Shown: positions 1 through 13,900 of the stretch, in pieces | Layout: each line of letters begins with the position of its first letter | Numbering within the stretch: the first letter of the stretch is position 1 | Assembly: GCA_030522415.1 (NCBI GenBank) | Contig: CM060131.1 | Span: 3,944,501-4,008,500 of the forward strand | Source: Channallabes apus | Taxonomy: Eukaryota; Chordata; Actinopteri; Siluriformes; Clariidae | Direction of reading: 5' to 3' | Length of the DNA stretch: 64,000 nt | Position numbers and translations under genes: made by a program | Notes under the pieces: generated by a model | Seen by the model: the letters and a program-made list of their open reading frames with translations, nothing else | The model's database searches: none | What the model was told of the DNA's origin: nothing

Positions 1-411
1 AAGTTTGTTTGTCATGTGGTACCATAAAGCAACATACTCAGTATAAGAGGCATGTAGGAATAAAGATTCCAGAATAATTGCTGCACACGCAGACTTGCTA
101 AGAATTCAGCAAATTGGATCAATCACTGAAAGTCAATGGACGAGCTAAAAATAACAACAGCATTATTACGGTGCCGACTGAGTGCGAGTTTCAAGACTCC
201 GAAAAACCCCAGACAAACTCTCCATAGTGGCTCAAGCAGAATGGGATATAAAATTTATAAACCTAAATATTGGTAGTCCATGTGTGGGTTTTTGATACCT
301 CTCGCTATTTGTCATGAATAGGATCGAGCTGTGCATTCAAATGAGACAAAGCGTGAAAAAGAGTGTCTCTGCATGGAATTTATGTAATATGTCAATAATT
401 TGAGTATTGTC

Positions 412-415
<4 letters not shown>

Positions 416-450
<35 letters not shown>
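416..450. repeat. (TA)n microsatellite
   Basis: About 17 uninterrupted TA units. The short TYR-ILE open frame across it on the minus strand is an artefact of the repeat. Confidence 0.95.
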
Positions 451-458
<8 letters not shown>

Positions 459-1649
459 ATAATAAATATTGGCAAACATCCTGTGAATGAGATAATCCAT
501 ACCATTATTTGGTTTTAGCCCAGATAAGTAGGTTTGAATACAAATGGGATGTTTAATAGTTTAAAAAAAAAAAGGCAGTTATGTGTAAAATTAATCCCAA
601 TGTGATTACATCGTGCAGACTTTGTATGCATGCATCTGTGTTAGAGGAAGAGAGCGGCTCAAAAATCCATAGCGAAAAGAAGAACGAGGAAAGGAAAGCG
701 GACTGTGGATCCGTGCATGCACTACAATTTGCTTGTGAGCATCTCGGTGAGCAACTCTACTGCTGTGAGTGTGTGTGTGTGTTTTATTTATGGAATGTGC
801 TGGGCACTGGCCAGAATGATTGAATTTTAATGCATGATCACACAAATGCGCATCTTATGCACAGACGAGACCAGGCTCGGTATTCACTCATATTGATTTC
901 TTTCATTCCCTGAGACAATCCTGTGTTCATGCAAAGTGAAATAAGGAGGGCACAGTATAATGGCCTTGACATGGATACATCGGCAAAACTAACTGTTTCA
1001 CCCTGGCCTTAGAACCATTGTACCTTCTTTCGAGCTAGAGAACTGCAAAACAGGCCTGAACAGGAAAAAGCATTGGAAGTGCTGACATGCTTCCCTGCAG
1101 GAAAGTAAGGCAAGGCGAATTTGATCCAAAATGCAGCAGCACAAGAAAGGGCTTGTTATACAGTATGGTGTGAGAAATGAGTACACTTCAAGTCCACATA
1201 CTGTAGGCATCCTATAATATAGCAAGATACGTATGCAACTAGCTTAACAGTATAATTGTATTCACCCCCTTATTAGTTAGAACTATAAATAAACATTAAA
1301 AAAAAATGTACCTAACCTTTCATTTCACCACATTCTGCTTACTGGTCTCAAAAACAGCACAAGAAGTTGGATTAATAATTATAATAAATTTATACTAGCC
1401 CATGCTTTATTCTGTTCATACCCTTAGCACTAAAGCTCATTTGACAACGATTCAAGTACAGGAAGCCAAGAATAGGCGACTCTGCAGACATGGAGAGGGA
1501 TAGGAACCGGTGGAGGACACAGTAAGTCTGGGAGTGTCACATCAAACTCGGAAGATCCAGGGCAGAAACTTTTAAACACATCCCCCTCACGTGGGAGTAA
1601 AACTGAGCCAAGGACAAAAGCAAGTTCCTTCACTGGCATGCTTCATAGT

Positions 1650-1686
1650 AAAAAAAAAAAAAAATAATAATAATAATAATAATTAA
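1650..1686. repeat. poly-A followed by (ATA)n
   Basis: About 14 adenines run into AAT/ATA triplets. It may be the tail of an old plus-strand retroposon, but no body was recognised upstream. Confidence 0.7.
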
Positions 1687-3929
1687 ATAAATAAAGAGTC
1701 TATGAACCAAGTGTGTTCAGTCAGTTAGCTTTTGGCATGCTTTATTAGTTGGTTTAATTTTTTAACAAATTTAATTGCTAGCGCAAATTATTCAGTAATG
1801 ATACAGATCGTTGCTTTAAATTTTAAAAGCCTTTAAATAGCAATCCTTAATTGCTAATTTGATTCATTGATACCGGACAGAATAAGGAAGATGCAGGTTA
1901 ACATACAGTACAGGTTTTGGGCCAAAACAGCTGGATGTGACTCTGGAACTCTACTTAAGAGACTGAACACTATTATTTCAAAGGTTATCACATACAGTAT
2001 GAAGACGGCAGAATGGGTTGCTGTGTTTACTCGAGAGTTCTTCAGCCCTGAGGTCCAACAAGGAAGAAGGGGAGGTTCAGTTTGCTATGCTGATTCCCTG
2101 AGTCTGCAGTTTGCATTATTTACACCCACTGACAGTTGGAGACTCAGGCGTACTCACACGTCTTGCAAAACCAGCTCAGGCTGGAATTAATACATCTCGA
2201 GAGCAGCTAAACCGCTTTCCCCAGTTTAATGTTTCCACTAGGAGAGCCAACCGACTGCTGGTATCTTTTCAACGTTTTTTTTTTTTTTTTTTCTTTTCTT
2301 CATTCCTAATCTCAACTTCAATGTCTTTCTTTCCTTCTTTCAGCTCTACACTTTCTGTCTTGCCTGCACAGCTGTCTAAGAACATGAGTGGCCAATCACC
2401 ACAGAGTTTGTGCTACAGTGGTTCACCCTGTAATTTTGACATGTTACTCACACCACAACATCGCCAATATGAGAGGGTTGAAACCCCAAGAGAACCAACA
2501 GCAACAAATGCATCTTCTGCACTCTTACATGCCATATACCTTACAAAAACCTGGGAGGAACAAGAAATAGTTTCCTAAAAGATAAAAAAAAAAAAAGATC
2601 AAAGTTAAGTACCGTATACTTAAACAAGTCCCAACATAAAACAAAAGGGTTTGAGTAATATGATGGCACGATTAAAAATGAGGAACTGCAATTGAAAAAA
2701 AAAAATAATAATAATAATAATAAGGTATAGTTTACGCAGAAATGACAGTACTGTAATATAGCCGAAGCAACAACAGATTCATCCGTGGTAACTCTTAGCT
2801 ATTAATGTCTGTGTCTATATTTGGAGATAGTCCAGGGACATTGAATTGAACTCACTGATAAAAGGACGTCAATACAAATGAGAAACGTGAAAAGGAAAAC
2901 ATTTTTTCCTGCCTGTGCTTTTAACCTTTTTTCCCCCCCTGTCCTCCTTTGTACCGTGCTCGGGTTTATTACATGCCCATGGCTCCGCGTCCATTAAAAA
3001 AAAAACGAAATAAAAAAGTGCTTGCATCCATCTCTTATCCTGCAAGCTCACCAGGAAGCAGAAGCTTCATGTTCACATGTGACTCATAACACATACCCGG
3101 ATGATTACAGAACGCTCTCCACACAATATCTCTATTCATCTTGTGCAACATATTAATGAATGAGTATTGTGAGTTTTGGTTTAGGTCAGAGGTGCTATTT
3201 TGTAAATGCTGAGCGGGCAAGAACAGACTTGTGCTTTCCGCCGTAGCATTTCCTGAACGCAGGGGACAGAAACCGGAGAACGTGAATGCAGGAATGTCAT
3301 ATGATAAGGGCGCATCGTCGTTATTTATTCAGGGCCTCCTACATGCAAAAGAATACTAGTGATGTCCTGGAAGGTGAAAAGCTTCTGTCCTTTATTTCAA
3401 CCATTTCAATCTCCTACGCTACATTACATAATTTTATATACAGTACATGTTTATTGTATGATTTTATAAAATATGTTCGTGTAACATATTTAATATCTGT
3501 GGCTAAAAAATGTGTTCGTTCATTTTCCAACCTTTTCTCAAACATTTGGCAAAACTCTTATGACAGCACAGGTGCCATTAATGAGTTCTGGGAGTCATGG
3601 TCACTTATTGTGTTTTGAAAGATTAAGGAATTTCCTTTCTCCCTCCAAATAACGTCCAGAATCATGTTTTTTAAGCCTCTTCATTGTTGGAACACACTTT
3701 TTTAATATACTACCACAGATTTTTAAGAAGCATCTTGGTATCACAATCCAGGCAAAAGTGATAAGTGATGTTGTATACAAGAATTATAACGTTTTAATTC
3801 TAGCCAGAATATTTACAGAATAATTTTTCATCTAGAGAATATGTATAGCTTCCAGATAAAACCTCATGTCCAGACTCAATATAATTGTGTGAATGAAAAT
3901 TATGCTTCAAATCGTTATATCCCCAATAA

Positions 3930-3931
<2 letters not shown>

Positions 3932-4002
<71 letters not shown>
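3932..4002. repeat. (TA)n microsatellite, about 35 units
   Basis: An uninterrupted alternating TA tract of about 71 bp. It creates spurious Tyr-Ile open frames on both strands (3841-4050 plus, 3907-4107 minus). Such tracts are length-polymorphic and can form cruciforms. Confidence 0.97.
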
Positions 4003-4006
<4 letters not shown>

Positions 4007-4167
4007 GACATTCTTATATTGCCTTCTGTGATGTTTTCTTCTCTGACTAACTGATTAAAGCTGATAGAATTTGGCATGGTATAAAACATACAGAGTAAGA
4101 AAGGCAAAATTGTGTAATCAACATTAACAGATTTATAGGCTATTGACTGTTGAAATCATTGCCAAGG

Positions 4168-4209
4168 TTTTTCCTTTTTTTTTTCTTTTTTTTTTCTTTT
4201 TTTTTTTAC
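4168..4209 (+). repeat. Poly-pyrimidine tract (T10C)n
   Basis: Runs of eight to eleven T separated by single C residues. On the minus strand this is a polyadenine-type tail with G interruptions, possibly from an old retroposon, though no body was recognised next to it. Confidence 0.7.
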
Positions 4210-6544
4210 AATTTCCAGGCCAAACTGACTGTTTCATGATTATGCTTTTGTCTCATATATATATTATGAAATAATCTTCATCCCGTATTCTTTCCTCATG
4301 GTGTTAATTTCAACGTATTAAAGCTATACTATACTGATCTTAAAGAAAAAGAATATTGATGTTGACATTTATGTTACCATTAGAATAGAATTAGATGATC
4401 ATACATTGAAACAAGATTCCATCAAGCAATTGAGCAATCCATAATCCATAAAACAAGCAAAGTCGATCAGCAAAGCATTTCCTCTCTAAACCCAATGCAA
4501 ACAAATTTAGCCGTGGAAATTTATTCTCAACAAAAAAAAGCATTAACAAGCTCTCCCAGGCATGGACATGAACTAAATTATAGTTTAATGATCAGACAGT
4601 TACCCAATCACTACTGTTTCCCCTGTAGATCTGTGCCCTCCACAGCACCTCTTCCATGTTTATCATGTTCATCTAAACAACACGGTTTCCCAGAAGTGCC
4701 GTCCCGTTCTCTATCATTGACATCATATTCTTTCCATTGGCTCCGTTATCGTTGCCTGACTCTTGCCACAGCCCAGAATCCTTTGCCCCCGGTGTTTACT
4801 TCTCACCCTGGCCTCTTTTACACAGCAGGTTTTGTTGTGATGCTCCAGCAGGCCTACAGAGACTGTCATGCTTCCATTATTTATGCCTAACCAGGGAGTC
4901 TGAAATTGGCAGGGATGTAAGAGGGCATCGTTCAGTTGATTGCGTGCCACTAGAAATAAGGAGAATCAGAAAGCTTTTATTCCAGGCCACACACTCAGAA
5001 GGAGAAAAGGAAAGGCGTAAAAATAGAAAGGACATCGAGACATCGAGATAATATGGTATTTGGGGTTCCGTCTTGGATATGGTCAATGATTCAAAAACTG
5101 CAATCTGTTGGCTTGCAAAAGAATTCACACACATTTTGGTTTAAATCCCAAACATCCACATTCGGCTTTAATTCTCGATGCAACGGTTTCACTCAATCAG
5201 CTAAAATACGATAAGATATGGTTCTATTCAATGGTCCCTAATCGATTTGTGACCAACTTTGTTCCAGAATTAATTCTACTGTTTTTTTTTCTATTTCTAT
5301 TTCAAAAAATAACTATTTCAAGTATCAGAGTTGGAGGAAAATCACCCCACCAGCCTTTGTACTGTATAGCCTATATTTGTTTAAAATATTCATCATACTT
5401 ACACACCATTTTTTAATTACTAACTATATACTATTGCTCATGAATCAGAAAGTATTTATGAACAGAACAATCATAGCTCACTGGCCTTTATTACAGAATA
5501 GCCAAAGGAAAAACCATTACTGAAAAAAACATTTTTACAGCCCGACAGAAGGATAACCACACAGTCAGACTTCCACAGTCAGTGGAAATGGTTATCTGCT
5601 CTGATCAGACAACAATTTTGATACTGAAGCATGGTGATAGTAACATAGAGGGAAAAATGGTCACGGTTAAACGCAAGACCAATTGAGTCAAATGCAGGCC
5701 GATTGAAAAATACCACAACACACTGTGATGAAGGTCAAAAACAATCCTAAGCAAATACACCAACGCTACACAAAAGAATCAGAATGCGTTCTCAGGTGGT
5801 TCTAGAATCTGAGCACTAGGCAAAAATTGACAGGGGGCTTCTCTAGCCAGCATTCATCCCCATTATATTACCATATTAAATTAGCTTGGTACCCCTTGGG
5901 GAGGGGAGAGGGGTGGATAGGGGCTACTGGCCTGGAGCGGCCAAGCGGTTGCCTTCCTTGCGTTTTGACAAGCAGCGCCTCTGGTCCCAGTCAAAGCTCA
6001 TTCCTTTTTCACAGTTGAGAATTTATGGTGATGGCTTGGGACTCTCATCTTTTCTGCATTATGTCATGTTAGGTATTCATTTCCCCGCACACTTCATTAA
6101 GCTGCCTATCCATTATGCAGCATTACACAAGCTGGCAGCTGGCCACCCTAACCTTGCCACAGCAAACACTTTTAAATACGCTATACTTGATATTGCAATA
6201 TAATGAGGTACTTGTTTGGCCTGTGATAAAACACTATAAAATTAGATGAACCTCAAGTGAGGGTTTGTCAAAATGGAACCCAGTCAGCAAACAAAATGGG
6301 ACTGTGTTGGAGTAGACGAGCAAAGACTACAACAGACAATCACAATGAGTCGGTTGAGAGTATGAGAGTTTAAGGGGCAGCGATTTATTCGAAATTGTAC
6401 CTGGAAAAACTGTAGCTAATGCAAAACTGGTAAAAGATTATTGATTTGTTTTGTGAAATGATTTGCTAGGATTATGATTATGTTATTTGTCCCAACATGC
6501 CTGATTGCCTAGTCCTGTCTCCATGGAAATAACATGAATAAATG

Positions 6545-8000
6545 AAAACCTTTCAACTTTTTTCAGGCCTTATGAGCATCTTCAACTTGAGCAGGTGTTG
6601 CTGAGCCAAGACCTGGCCAACTGAAGCAAACCCCACACCATAACGCTGCCTACTGAGGTGTGTATAGAGGCCACCATGCATCGTTTCATGCGTGCCCCCT
6701 GTTACCATGACACACCCATCGCTCTGGAATGGGTCAGTCCGGACTCATCAGACCGCATGACCTATTTCCATTGCTCCAAAGTCAATTTTTTATGCTTCCT
6801 ACCAAGTTTAAGCCTGTTTTTTCAGATGAGTCTCACTAAGGCCTTGTTCACACGGGCGTTAAAGTTTTGTATAAACGAACGAGCTCAGAACGTCCTATAC
6901 GTTTATGTTGCGTGTTGTAGCGCCGCTCGATTGACTTCTACACTGGCGTTAGTTTGTCTCTGTCTAACGCCAGCCTGCAGCCCAAATTGTAGTTTGTGTG
7001 TTTAACCTGTAGGAGGCAGTGTGTCGGGAACTGGATATGAAAGCCCTTGTCGTTTTATTTGAGGTGCCTCCTTTTAATATGGACCATTTTGCAATATTAG
7101 ACATTAATCTTATTGTTTTACAAATTTTTAATTAAATTATTATATTTAAATAATATATTTAAAAAAAAAATTTAATAATACGGCGACGTAGGGAGAGAAA
7201 AAAAAATCGCCGCCGCTACTGGGTTCACCCTCTGACTGCACAACGTCGGATTAAAGGAAGTTTTTTGTGGTTTATGAAGAAATACGAACATTTCCGCGCA
7301 AGTTTTATTTTTTAAGCATTTTATTTTTGCCTTTTTTCCGCATTTCCCTCTGTATAGCATGTAGGATCATGGGATATATCCGGTCCTCCGAAGCGTTAAA
7401 ATGGACGCGGAGAAAACAAACTAGACGCGGTTTCCTTGCGTTCGTTGGGATTTGAACGCCAAGAAAAAGCTGCATGCAACGTTTTTTTTAACGCCGTATA
7501 ACCGCACAGTCGGACAAACGCACGTCACCAAAGCCCGTGTGAACACCGTCATTGACTCCTATGTGTAGAAAACCCTCTGCGCTTCATCCGCGGTCACCGG
7601 ACGCTACGAACGGCAGAGAAACGGTCGATTTTAACGCCCGTGTGAACAAGGCCTAACAAGTGGTTTTCTTATAGCCTTACAGCTATATCGTAATACTGTA
7701 TGTTTTCATCATATCGTCCATCTATGGAAATGCTCTTACTTTTACGATTAAACATAGCTATGGTTTTAACTTGTGATTTTTTTTTACAATACAACTTCAC
7801 CAAGTGTTTAAGTGATCTTCATTCATGGTTTCTTCCAACAACATTTCTGTGCACAAATCCTTCCACAATGCTTTTTTTCGATAATGTTTTGAATTGTTCT
7901 TAACCTCCCTACTGTAGGTTCTTAATCGTTCCAATCTCCCTAGTTGTTTTCTTTACTTGATGCAGCCCAATGATTTGATCCTGCTGAAATGGCGACCACA
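6545..8000 (-). pseudogene. Degenerate Tc1-type transposon, split by a MITE
   Basis: On the minus strand the left part (6545-6836) translates in broken frames to Tc1 transposase signatures: an LTLEQWK-like motif, a SDES motif carrying the first catalytic aspartate, and a GSVMVWG motif. The right part (7657-8000) gives the upstream helix-turn-helix region with a QIIGLHQVKKTTREIG-like start. Frameshifts and stops are frequent, so it is long dead. The two halves are continuous in family order once the 814-bp MITE at 6840-7653 is removed. The terminal inverted repeats were not located, so the ends are approximate. Confidence 0.7.
6840..7653. mobile_element. 814-bp MITE, PIF/Harbinger-like, TAA target duplication
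   Basis: The element begins GGCCTTGTTCACACGGGC and ends with the exact reverse complement; the terminal inverted repeat is perfect for 24 bp. It is flanked by TAA at 6837-6839 and 7654-7656, a 3-bp duplication typical of PIF/Harbinger elements. No transposase is encoded, so it must have been moved in trans. The interior is GC-richer near the ends and AT-rich in the middle (about 7100-7180). Perfect inverted repeats point to a fairly recent insertion into the older Tc1 relic. Superfamily is inferred from target size and the GG start; a piggyBac-type TTAA target is excluded by the flanks. Confidence 0.85.
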
Positions 8001-9767
8001 TTTTTGGCCAGGCAATGTACTGCATATACATGCTTTAATATTTTAACTGCAATGTATGTCGTTTGTTTTTACATCTTATGGGCAGTAGGTAGGTACTGTA
8101 ATGCCAGAAGAGTGCATCTCATTTGGCAACAATATTGTGCTTCTGTCTTCATATCACATTCATGTGTCTCTCCTTTAAATCATCAGGGGATACCTGTAGG
8201 AAGGCTATTTTCACTTTATACCCACGAGATTAAGAAACCATAAAATGTTCACTGTTTTTTTTGTTTTTTGTTTTTTTTTTCACCCAACCCCCACATGACA
8301 AATTTCACAGTCATTGCAACATCATGGCTCACCCATCCTGACACGCTGCTGTTCACTGACTTGGTGCTATTTGAAACAAAATGTCTGTCTCGACTGTCTG
8401 CCTCTCCTCCGTAGGGTATGCTGGATGGCTGTTCGGAGCCCTGCCCACTCTTTGTGCCACACTCATTTAGCATCCATGTCCTCCTCTGTCACATGGCATC
8501 ATTCTCTCTGGTGCACCGCTCCGGTCCATGAAGGACAATTGCCTGATAAATGGCATCAGATCAGTAAGTCTGCATTAGTGGGCCAAGCAGGGTGGCTTTT
8601 AGACAAACCACTCTGGATAAGCGTGAAAGAATGTCATGCTTTCGTTCTTTTATGACACCGTCATTTGCTAAAGAGAGACTAAAGATAACAAAGATAAATA
8701 AGGGGCTAACAGAGAACACCGTGTCGCTCAAAGGAACAACTTGGCAGTCATTTTTCCCGAGCATTAATATGCAGTGTGTATGCAAACATGTCGAAAGACC
8801 AAACATCTGTATAAATATCATAATACAGTACGTGTACATAATCATCTGGTTGGATGTGAATCATCGGTGGTAACGTTGCATTGAAAAATAACAATGTGTA
8901 ATGTTTGGTCAGAAGGTACATGAAAAGTGACTTAAGTGTATGAGTTAAAAAAAATAGGTCAGCCACATGGGAAGTGAGAAATGGCATCACAGCACAGACA
9001 GCTACAGAAGATACAGCTAATGCACCACTGCTTTATACGCATGATCCCAACCATTCCCATTCTCAAATGCATATACACATACAGTACATAGAGATACCAA
9101 CAATGCTACGGGGGCTCACACAGATATTCTAAAATGAAGATAGTAGCCGATCCTTTACACTTCTAATCGCTACACTTCTAAATAGTCTTTCAGCTATTTA
9201 GTGACAAGACGTGATGTACTGCACATAAAGGACATTATTCCTAATGTCTAATTCAACATTATTTAAGGCAAAGTTTAAACACTATGATTTAAAATGAACT
9301 GTAACTAAAGTGTGACTTTGACCTTGACAAAAATACATCATGCCCCACGGTATCACATCAAAGGAGCCAAAAACAGAGCAGGCAGTTTCTTGATGCTGAA
9401 AGGTTGCGAGCTAGAATAGGGACACATAATTTATAGCCCTTTTCATACATGCGGTCCATGCAGACCATTTCTATTCACTGTGCACAAAGGCAAACTCTCG
9501 GGTTAAGGCTGCGTCACAGGTTTTGAGTCACGGATAATTTCTTAAGTCAACATAAAGGAAAATATCATTTTGCTTTCCATTCTTGCCCATGTTCTTACAG
9601 GATATATAAATGTATAATGTATCTAAAATGTTATGTTTTATATTATAGTGCAATATATATATAGGGCATGCTGATATCACACATGACTTTTTTTTTTCTT
9701 TTCATGATATCAACACTGTTGGTCAAATGAAAAAAAAAGGTCAAAAATAGTGGTTGGTTGTTTGAAG

Positions 9768-9798
<31 letters not shown>

Positions 9799-10023
9799 GA
9801 GAGGATTTCTGCACTGCCTAAGCGGGATTTCCAGTGTGACCTGGCAACCCATAGTTACAACATACATTATTTTATGTACTGTAGAATGGAAAATACCTTC
9901 CACGCCACCCTGACTCTTTCCATCATAGTCACAAGTGTGTCTGCAGCAGCATGTGAGAAACACTTATTTAAAAGTGATCTATGTTTGAATGACAGGAAAA
10001 AATACTGATGAAACCAGCATATT
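8001..10023. other. Non-coding stretch, nothing recognised
   Basis: No transposon or gene could be classified. A T-rich tract (8248-8280) and a poly-T run (9768-9792) are present. The segment 8290-8600 is less AT-rich and has an open minus-strand frame (8249-8473), but it carries no known domain and lacks convincing splice sites. Confidence 0.5.
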
Positions 10024-10400
10024 CAAATTCTAATTCTAATTCTAATTCTAATTTTATTCGTCACATACACAGTCATACACAGTAGGATATGCAGTGAAAT
10101 GCTTACACGACCGCCAGTGACCTTAAAAAGAGAATAAAATCTTATAGTAAGAAATAAATATGAATAAAGAAATACGATAGGAAAATTTTTACTTAACTAG
10201 AATAAAAAAATTTAAGTAAAAATAAAAGTATACTGTACATAAAATAGAAATAAACTGTACAATAGAGATTTTATTATTATTTTTTTTTTTAATTTGGTGG
10301 AGGAAGTATGGTGTGCAAGTATGCATAGAACCGTGTTCTTAAGGTGCCTTATTAAAGTGTCTTTGTGCAAGGGTCCAGAATGTAAACATAAACATGAACA
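10024..10400. repeat. Dispersed fish repeat with (TTCTAA)n end
   Basis: A short hexamer array, (TTCTAA)n at 10027-10055, abuts a segment beginning TTTTATTCGTCACATACACA that I recognise as a widely dispersed fish repeat, probably the 3' end of a retroposon in reverse orientation. The class is not certain. The right limit is approximate. Confidence 0.55.
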
Positions 10401-10610
10401 TGAGTTCCGATGCAACTACATACACTACATATACTACATACGGCATGATTTTGGTACTTTAGACACCTGCTGCATTTCGATTCCACTATATGGACAAAAG
10501 GATGCAGACAAAGCTAGGTGTCTAAAGGCAATGCTGAGTAAATTGCACAGTAAGTGGAAGGATAAGTGATAAGTAGTAAGGGGATCTCCTAAACAGCAGT
10601 AATAGTGGTG

Positions 10611-10925
10611 AGCATTCATTCGATCTTCTATACCACTTATCCTGCAGACCGGGTCACAGAGGGCCTGGAGCCTATCCCAGGAGTTAAGTTAGTTAAGTTA
10701 TTTATATAGCGCATTTAAAACAACAGATTCATAGCAAAGCCAAAAGAAAAAAAGAAAAAAAAAAGGAGACTTAGGCCATGAGGCAGGGTGCCAGGCTTTG
10801 GACTGTGGGAGAACCCAGAGGAAACCCACCAAGCACAATATGCAAACACCATGACCTGAAGTGGGAATCGAACCCTCACCCATGGCGGTGCAAGGTCAGA
10901 GTGCTAACCACTACACCACACTCTC
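10611..10925 (-). mobile_element. tRNA-headed SINE (family 1), minus strand, interrupted
   Basis: Read on the minus strand it starts with the degenerate tRNA-like head (GTGTAGTGGTTAGCACTCTG with a B-box-like segment at about 10865-10875) and ends with the TATAGAAGAT...(TGAA) tail at 10611-10640. The body is broken at about 10684-10770 by an unrelated segment containing ATTTATATAGCGCATTTAAAA, another dispersed fish repeat, and an A-rich run. The rest aligns by eye with the complete copies at 16198 and 39211. Confidence 0.8.
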
Positions 10926-13900
10926 TACTCGAGTTTGCACCGTTTTAAAACATGGAAGACATTCTATTTCTGTATGAACTATTGCTCATTCAGTGTGTTT
11001 ACATCATGGTGCACAGGAAGGCCAAGTACAGTAAGTGTTGATTTAAATAGCAGCTCCATCAAAATGCCTGGTGGATTTAGTCACACCTGGCAGCTCTGAG
11101 TGGTATGATGGCTTTGCTGACCATACAACTGGTTTCCAATTCAATTTGACTGCCAGGGAAATTATGTAACATCACGTGGCACAGCTAAGCCACTAACAAG
11201 GAGAGCAGAGATAGGAAAAGGAAAATAAAATACTGAAAGGATGAAAAAGGTTACAGTGAGGGGTTAGATTAATGTATACTAGCTAACCGCCCTTAACCCT
11301 GGGGCGGTGCCCAAATAGACATAATGATCAAAACCTTTGTGTTTACTTAAACGAATGTGGGCTTCTTTCCCCAGTAATAGCCATGGGCTGGTTTTTTCCC
11401 CCTTCATTTCTTAATCTCACTCTTGTTTTGCCCCTCATTGCTTTCACTCTCATTTCTCCCCCTTTCGAATGCTATAATGATGCAACCCTACAAAAACAAA
11501 CATCGAGAGGGTGCATGAGCACTGAAGTGTAGTAATGAATTCTGACAGCTTCTTCCCGGGGATGAAAATATTAAATCTTCCCTCTTCAATGTAGCAAATG
11601 AGGAGCACCTCGCTCTTTCTCCATCTCTCTCTCTCTCTCTCTCTCTCGCTCCCGCACGTCTTTTCTCAACTTACTCTCCACTAAAGGTCCATACTGTACA
11701 TGACATTAGCTGGCAGAGAGGTCTATATAATATTGGCTAGAACGGCACCCAGATCCTGCACTTCCTCATGTCAAGGAAAGCATGGGTGTAAAAAAACAAA
11801 AAATACAAAGGAGAGAAAGTGAGTGATATAGGTGCATAATGCATTCACTTGTGCACATAATACCCCGTCCAGCAACACATCTCCTTGTGTAATAATTCAG
11901 CCTGGTACGCTCACGCTAACTGACTGAAGCAGATCGGAAGTCAATGCATGAAGAAGCCATCCATCCGTATCTGAAGACAATGGAACGTACACAGGATGCA
12001 CAGGAGTTCTGATCAAGTATTAGTAGGACTCCCCTAATAAACTGGCCAGTGCTTATCATAAGCTTCACTTCATTGATTCATTCCACAACGCGGAAGCATT
12101 CTGTAATTCTGTAACTGTTTTATTTCACGTATCTATTCAAAACTTCAGTAGTCCGTACAGTCTGATAAGGGGGTTTGGTTGACGCCCGCAGTGTCCACTG
12201 AAGCTCGACTACGGACTCGACCCGTACTGTTATAACATGCTCAATAAAAGTCACTGTATGCAGATCTAAATTAATGTCGACATTTCACATTTAAGTCATG
12301 CGGAAAAAATCAGTGTCTATGCTCGTAATAGCATTTTATTCTGCAACAAACTCGTGAACAAAAAGCAGCATTTAATAGCCTTCCTGTCACATTTGCGTAG
12401 GATTTGCCGCTTTAAATAAGATTCCCCAACTGTCAGACGTAGATTCGGAGATGTTGAAGACACAACCTCACAGTGGAGCTCGAAATATACCACAATAGTG
12501 AGATTGGAAAATGAAAACTGGCAGACTTGTCCTAAAGAATGAATTTATTCATGTCATTCGCCTAATAACTACTCGTCTTCTTCCTCTGCACTGGCGGGTC
12601 ATACACATCGATTTTTTTCAGTTTGAATTGCAAAGAGAAAAAAAAAGAAAAACGAGACAATAAAAGTCCAGATGTGAAGCATTGCAGTGTACATTTATGG
12701 CAGCTGGTAAGTAGAACAGAAGAACGCACACCGAACATAAGCAATGGAAACTTATCCGATATGGCATTTGATTTTATTGTTGAGGGGCCTCCCTTTCTGG
12801 CCCTGAGAGGTCAAGGTAAAAAAATAAAAAACGTGAATCGCTATAGGTTTCCTTTTTATACATCGTCTTTATTTAAATAGCGCACGACAGGAAACACCTA
12901 TACAAAACCCAATGCTATTCATCAGGACCTAAAGAGCACCTGCAGCACAGACACGCAAACAAGCGCAGTAATTTATCGGCAATACCACAGCTCGTTATGA
13001 GAACACATCATAAATGTTGTGACTCCCATATACTCCCGAAATTGTTCAGCCCACGCCGCACAGTGCGAGCTGATGAATCGCTATGCTAAGTGTAGGCTGT
13101 CAAGGGCAAAGCTGGGGGCTCAGGGGTGATTGATTTTCTGGTCTAGATGTGTGAAAAGCAGCTTCGGGTGGCAGGCTTCCCCTGATGCCTGTTCACTAAT
13201 GATCAATTTTCCATCTGGCACCAAGTAGCCTAATGCATCTTCACCTCGCAACTAAAAGAGTTTTCAAACTTGGAGCGAGACAGACAAATAGTGAGAGGGA
13301 AAAAGATCGCGATCTCTGAAATAATGGAGGCAGTTGCTCCAGATCAACACGGGCAACAAACGCTTCTATTGTGTAACCGTACTGTTATCAAGATGGACGT
13401 TGCTCCAACACCAGATTCCAGATAAAAACGTGCCTCATATGCCTTCAACACACACAGTAACAGAAGTAACGCCTGACTCCGGATGGCCTCCACTCACCTC
13501 CCTGCATAATTCATCTCAGGAAGTAGAAAAGCTTAATCCCAATAACGCAGGGATGCACGCCTTCTCCGGCTGCAAATATAATCCGGACACGTCATGTACT
13601 GTAATACATACACACCAGATCTGCACACTAGATAGTTTTACTGATTCCAACAACCACACAGCTGCTTCAGAAGCGCCCAAAAATATCTGAAAGCCTCCCA
13701 ATTACTTAAAACCAGTGGGATATCAAATACCAGTAGGAAGAAAAAGACAGCAGTGCCTTGTTTTTGTCATCATCACTGTGTACCTACTTTGTTAGTCTGT
13801 AAAAGAGAAAAGACAGCTGTCTGGTACCAGCCAGACATTTTTTTTTTTTTACCTGATAGTACTGGCATAAAAGGAGCCTTTGATGGACACTACCCCCCCC

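Larger units (their letters stand above)
1..6544. other. Non-coding AT-rich stretch, nothing recognised
   Basis: No gene or classifiable transposon was recognised. It contains the TA repeats listed separately, a poly-T tract near 2275-2292, a short (AAT)n tract at 2700-2722 and a pyrimidine tract at 4168-4209. The open frames here (for example 2111-2578 plus and 4495-4890 plus) show no domain, no codon pattern and no splice context that would support a gene. Confidence 0.6.

Noticed and set aside
2111..2578. 155-codon plus frame as a gene
   Set aside because: It includes a poly-T run (Phe repeat), and has no domain or conserved pattern.
3841..4107. Open frames rich in Tyr-Ile on both strands
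   Set aside because: They are the translation of a TA dinucleotide repeat; the same holds for 312-500, 60152-60397 and 60209-60454.
4495..4890. 131-codon plus frame
   Set aside because: No recognisable motif, no splice context, overlapping frames on both strands.
8249..8473. Minus-strand frame as a further exon of the gene
   Set aside because: It is balanced in composition but ends in a lysine-rich homopolymer translation, and no matching acceptor/donor pair was seen.
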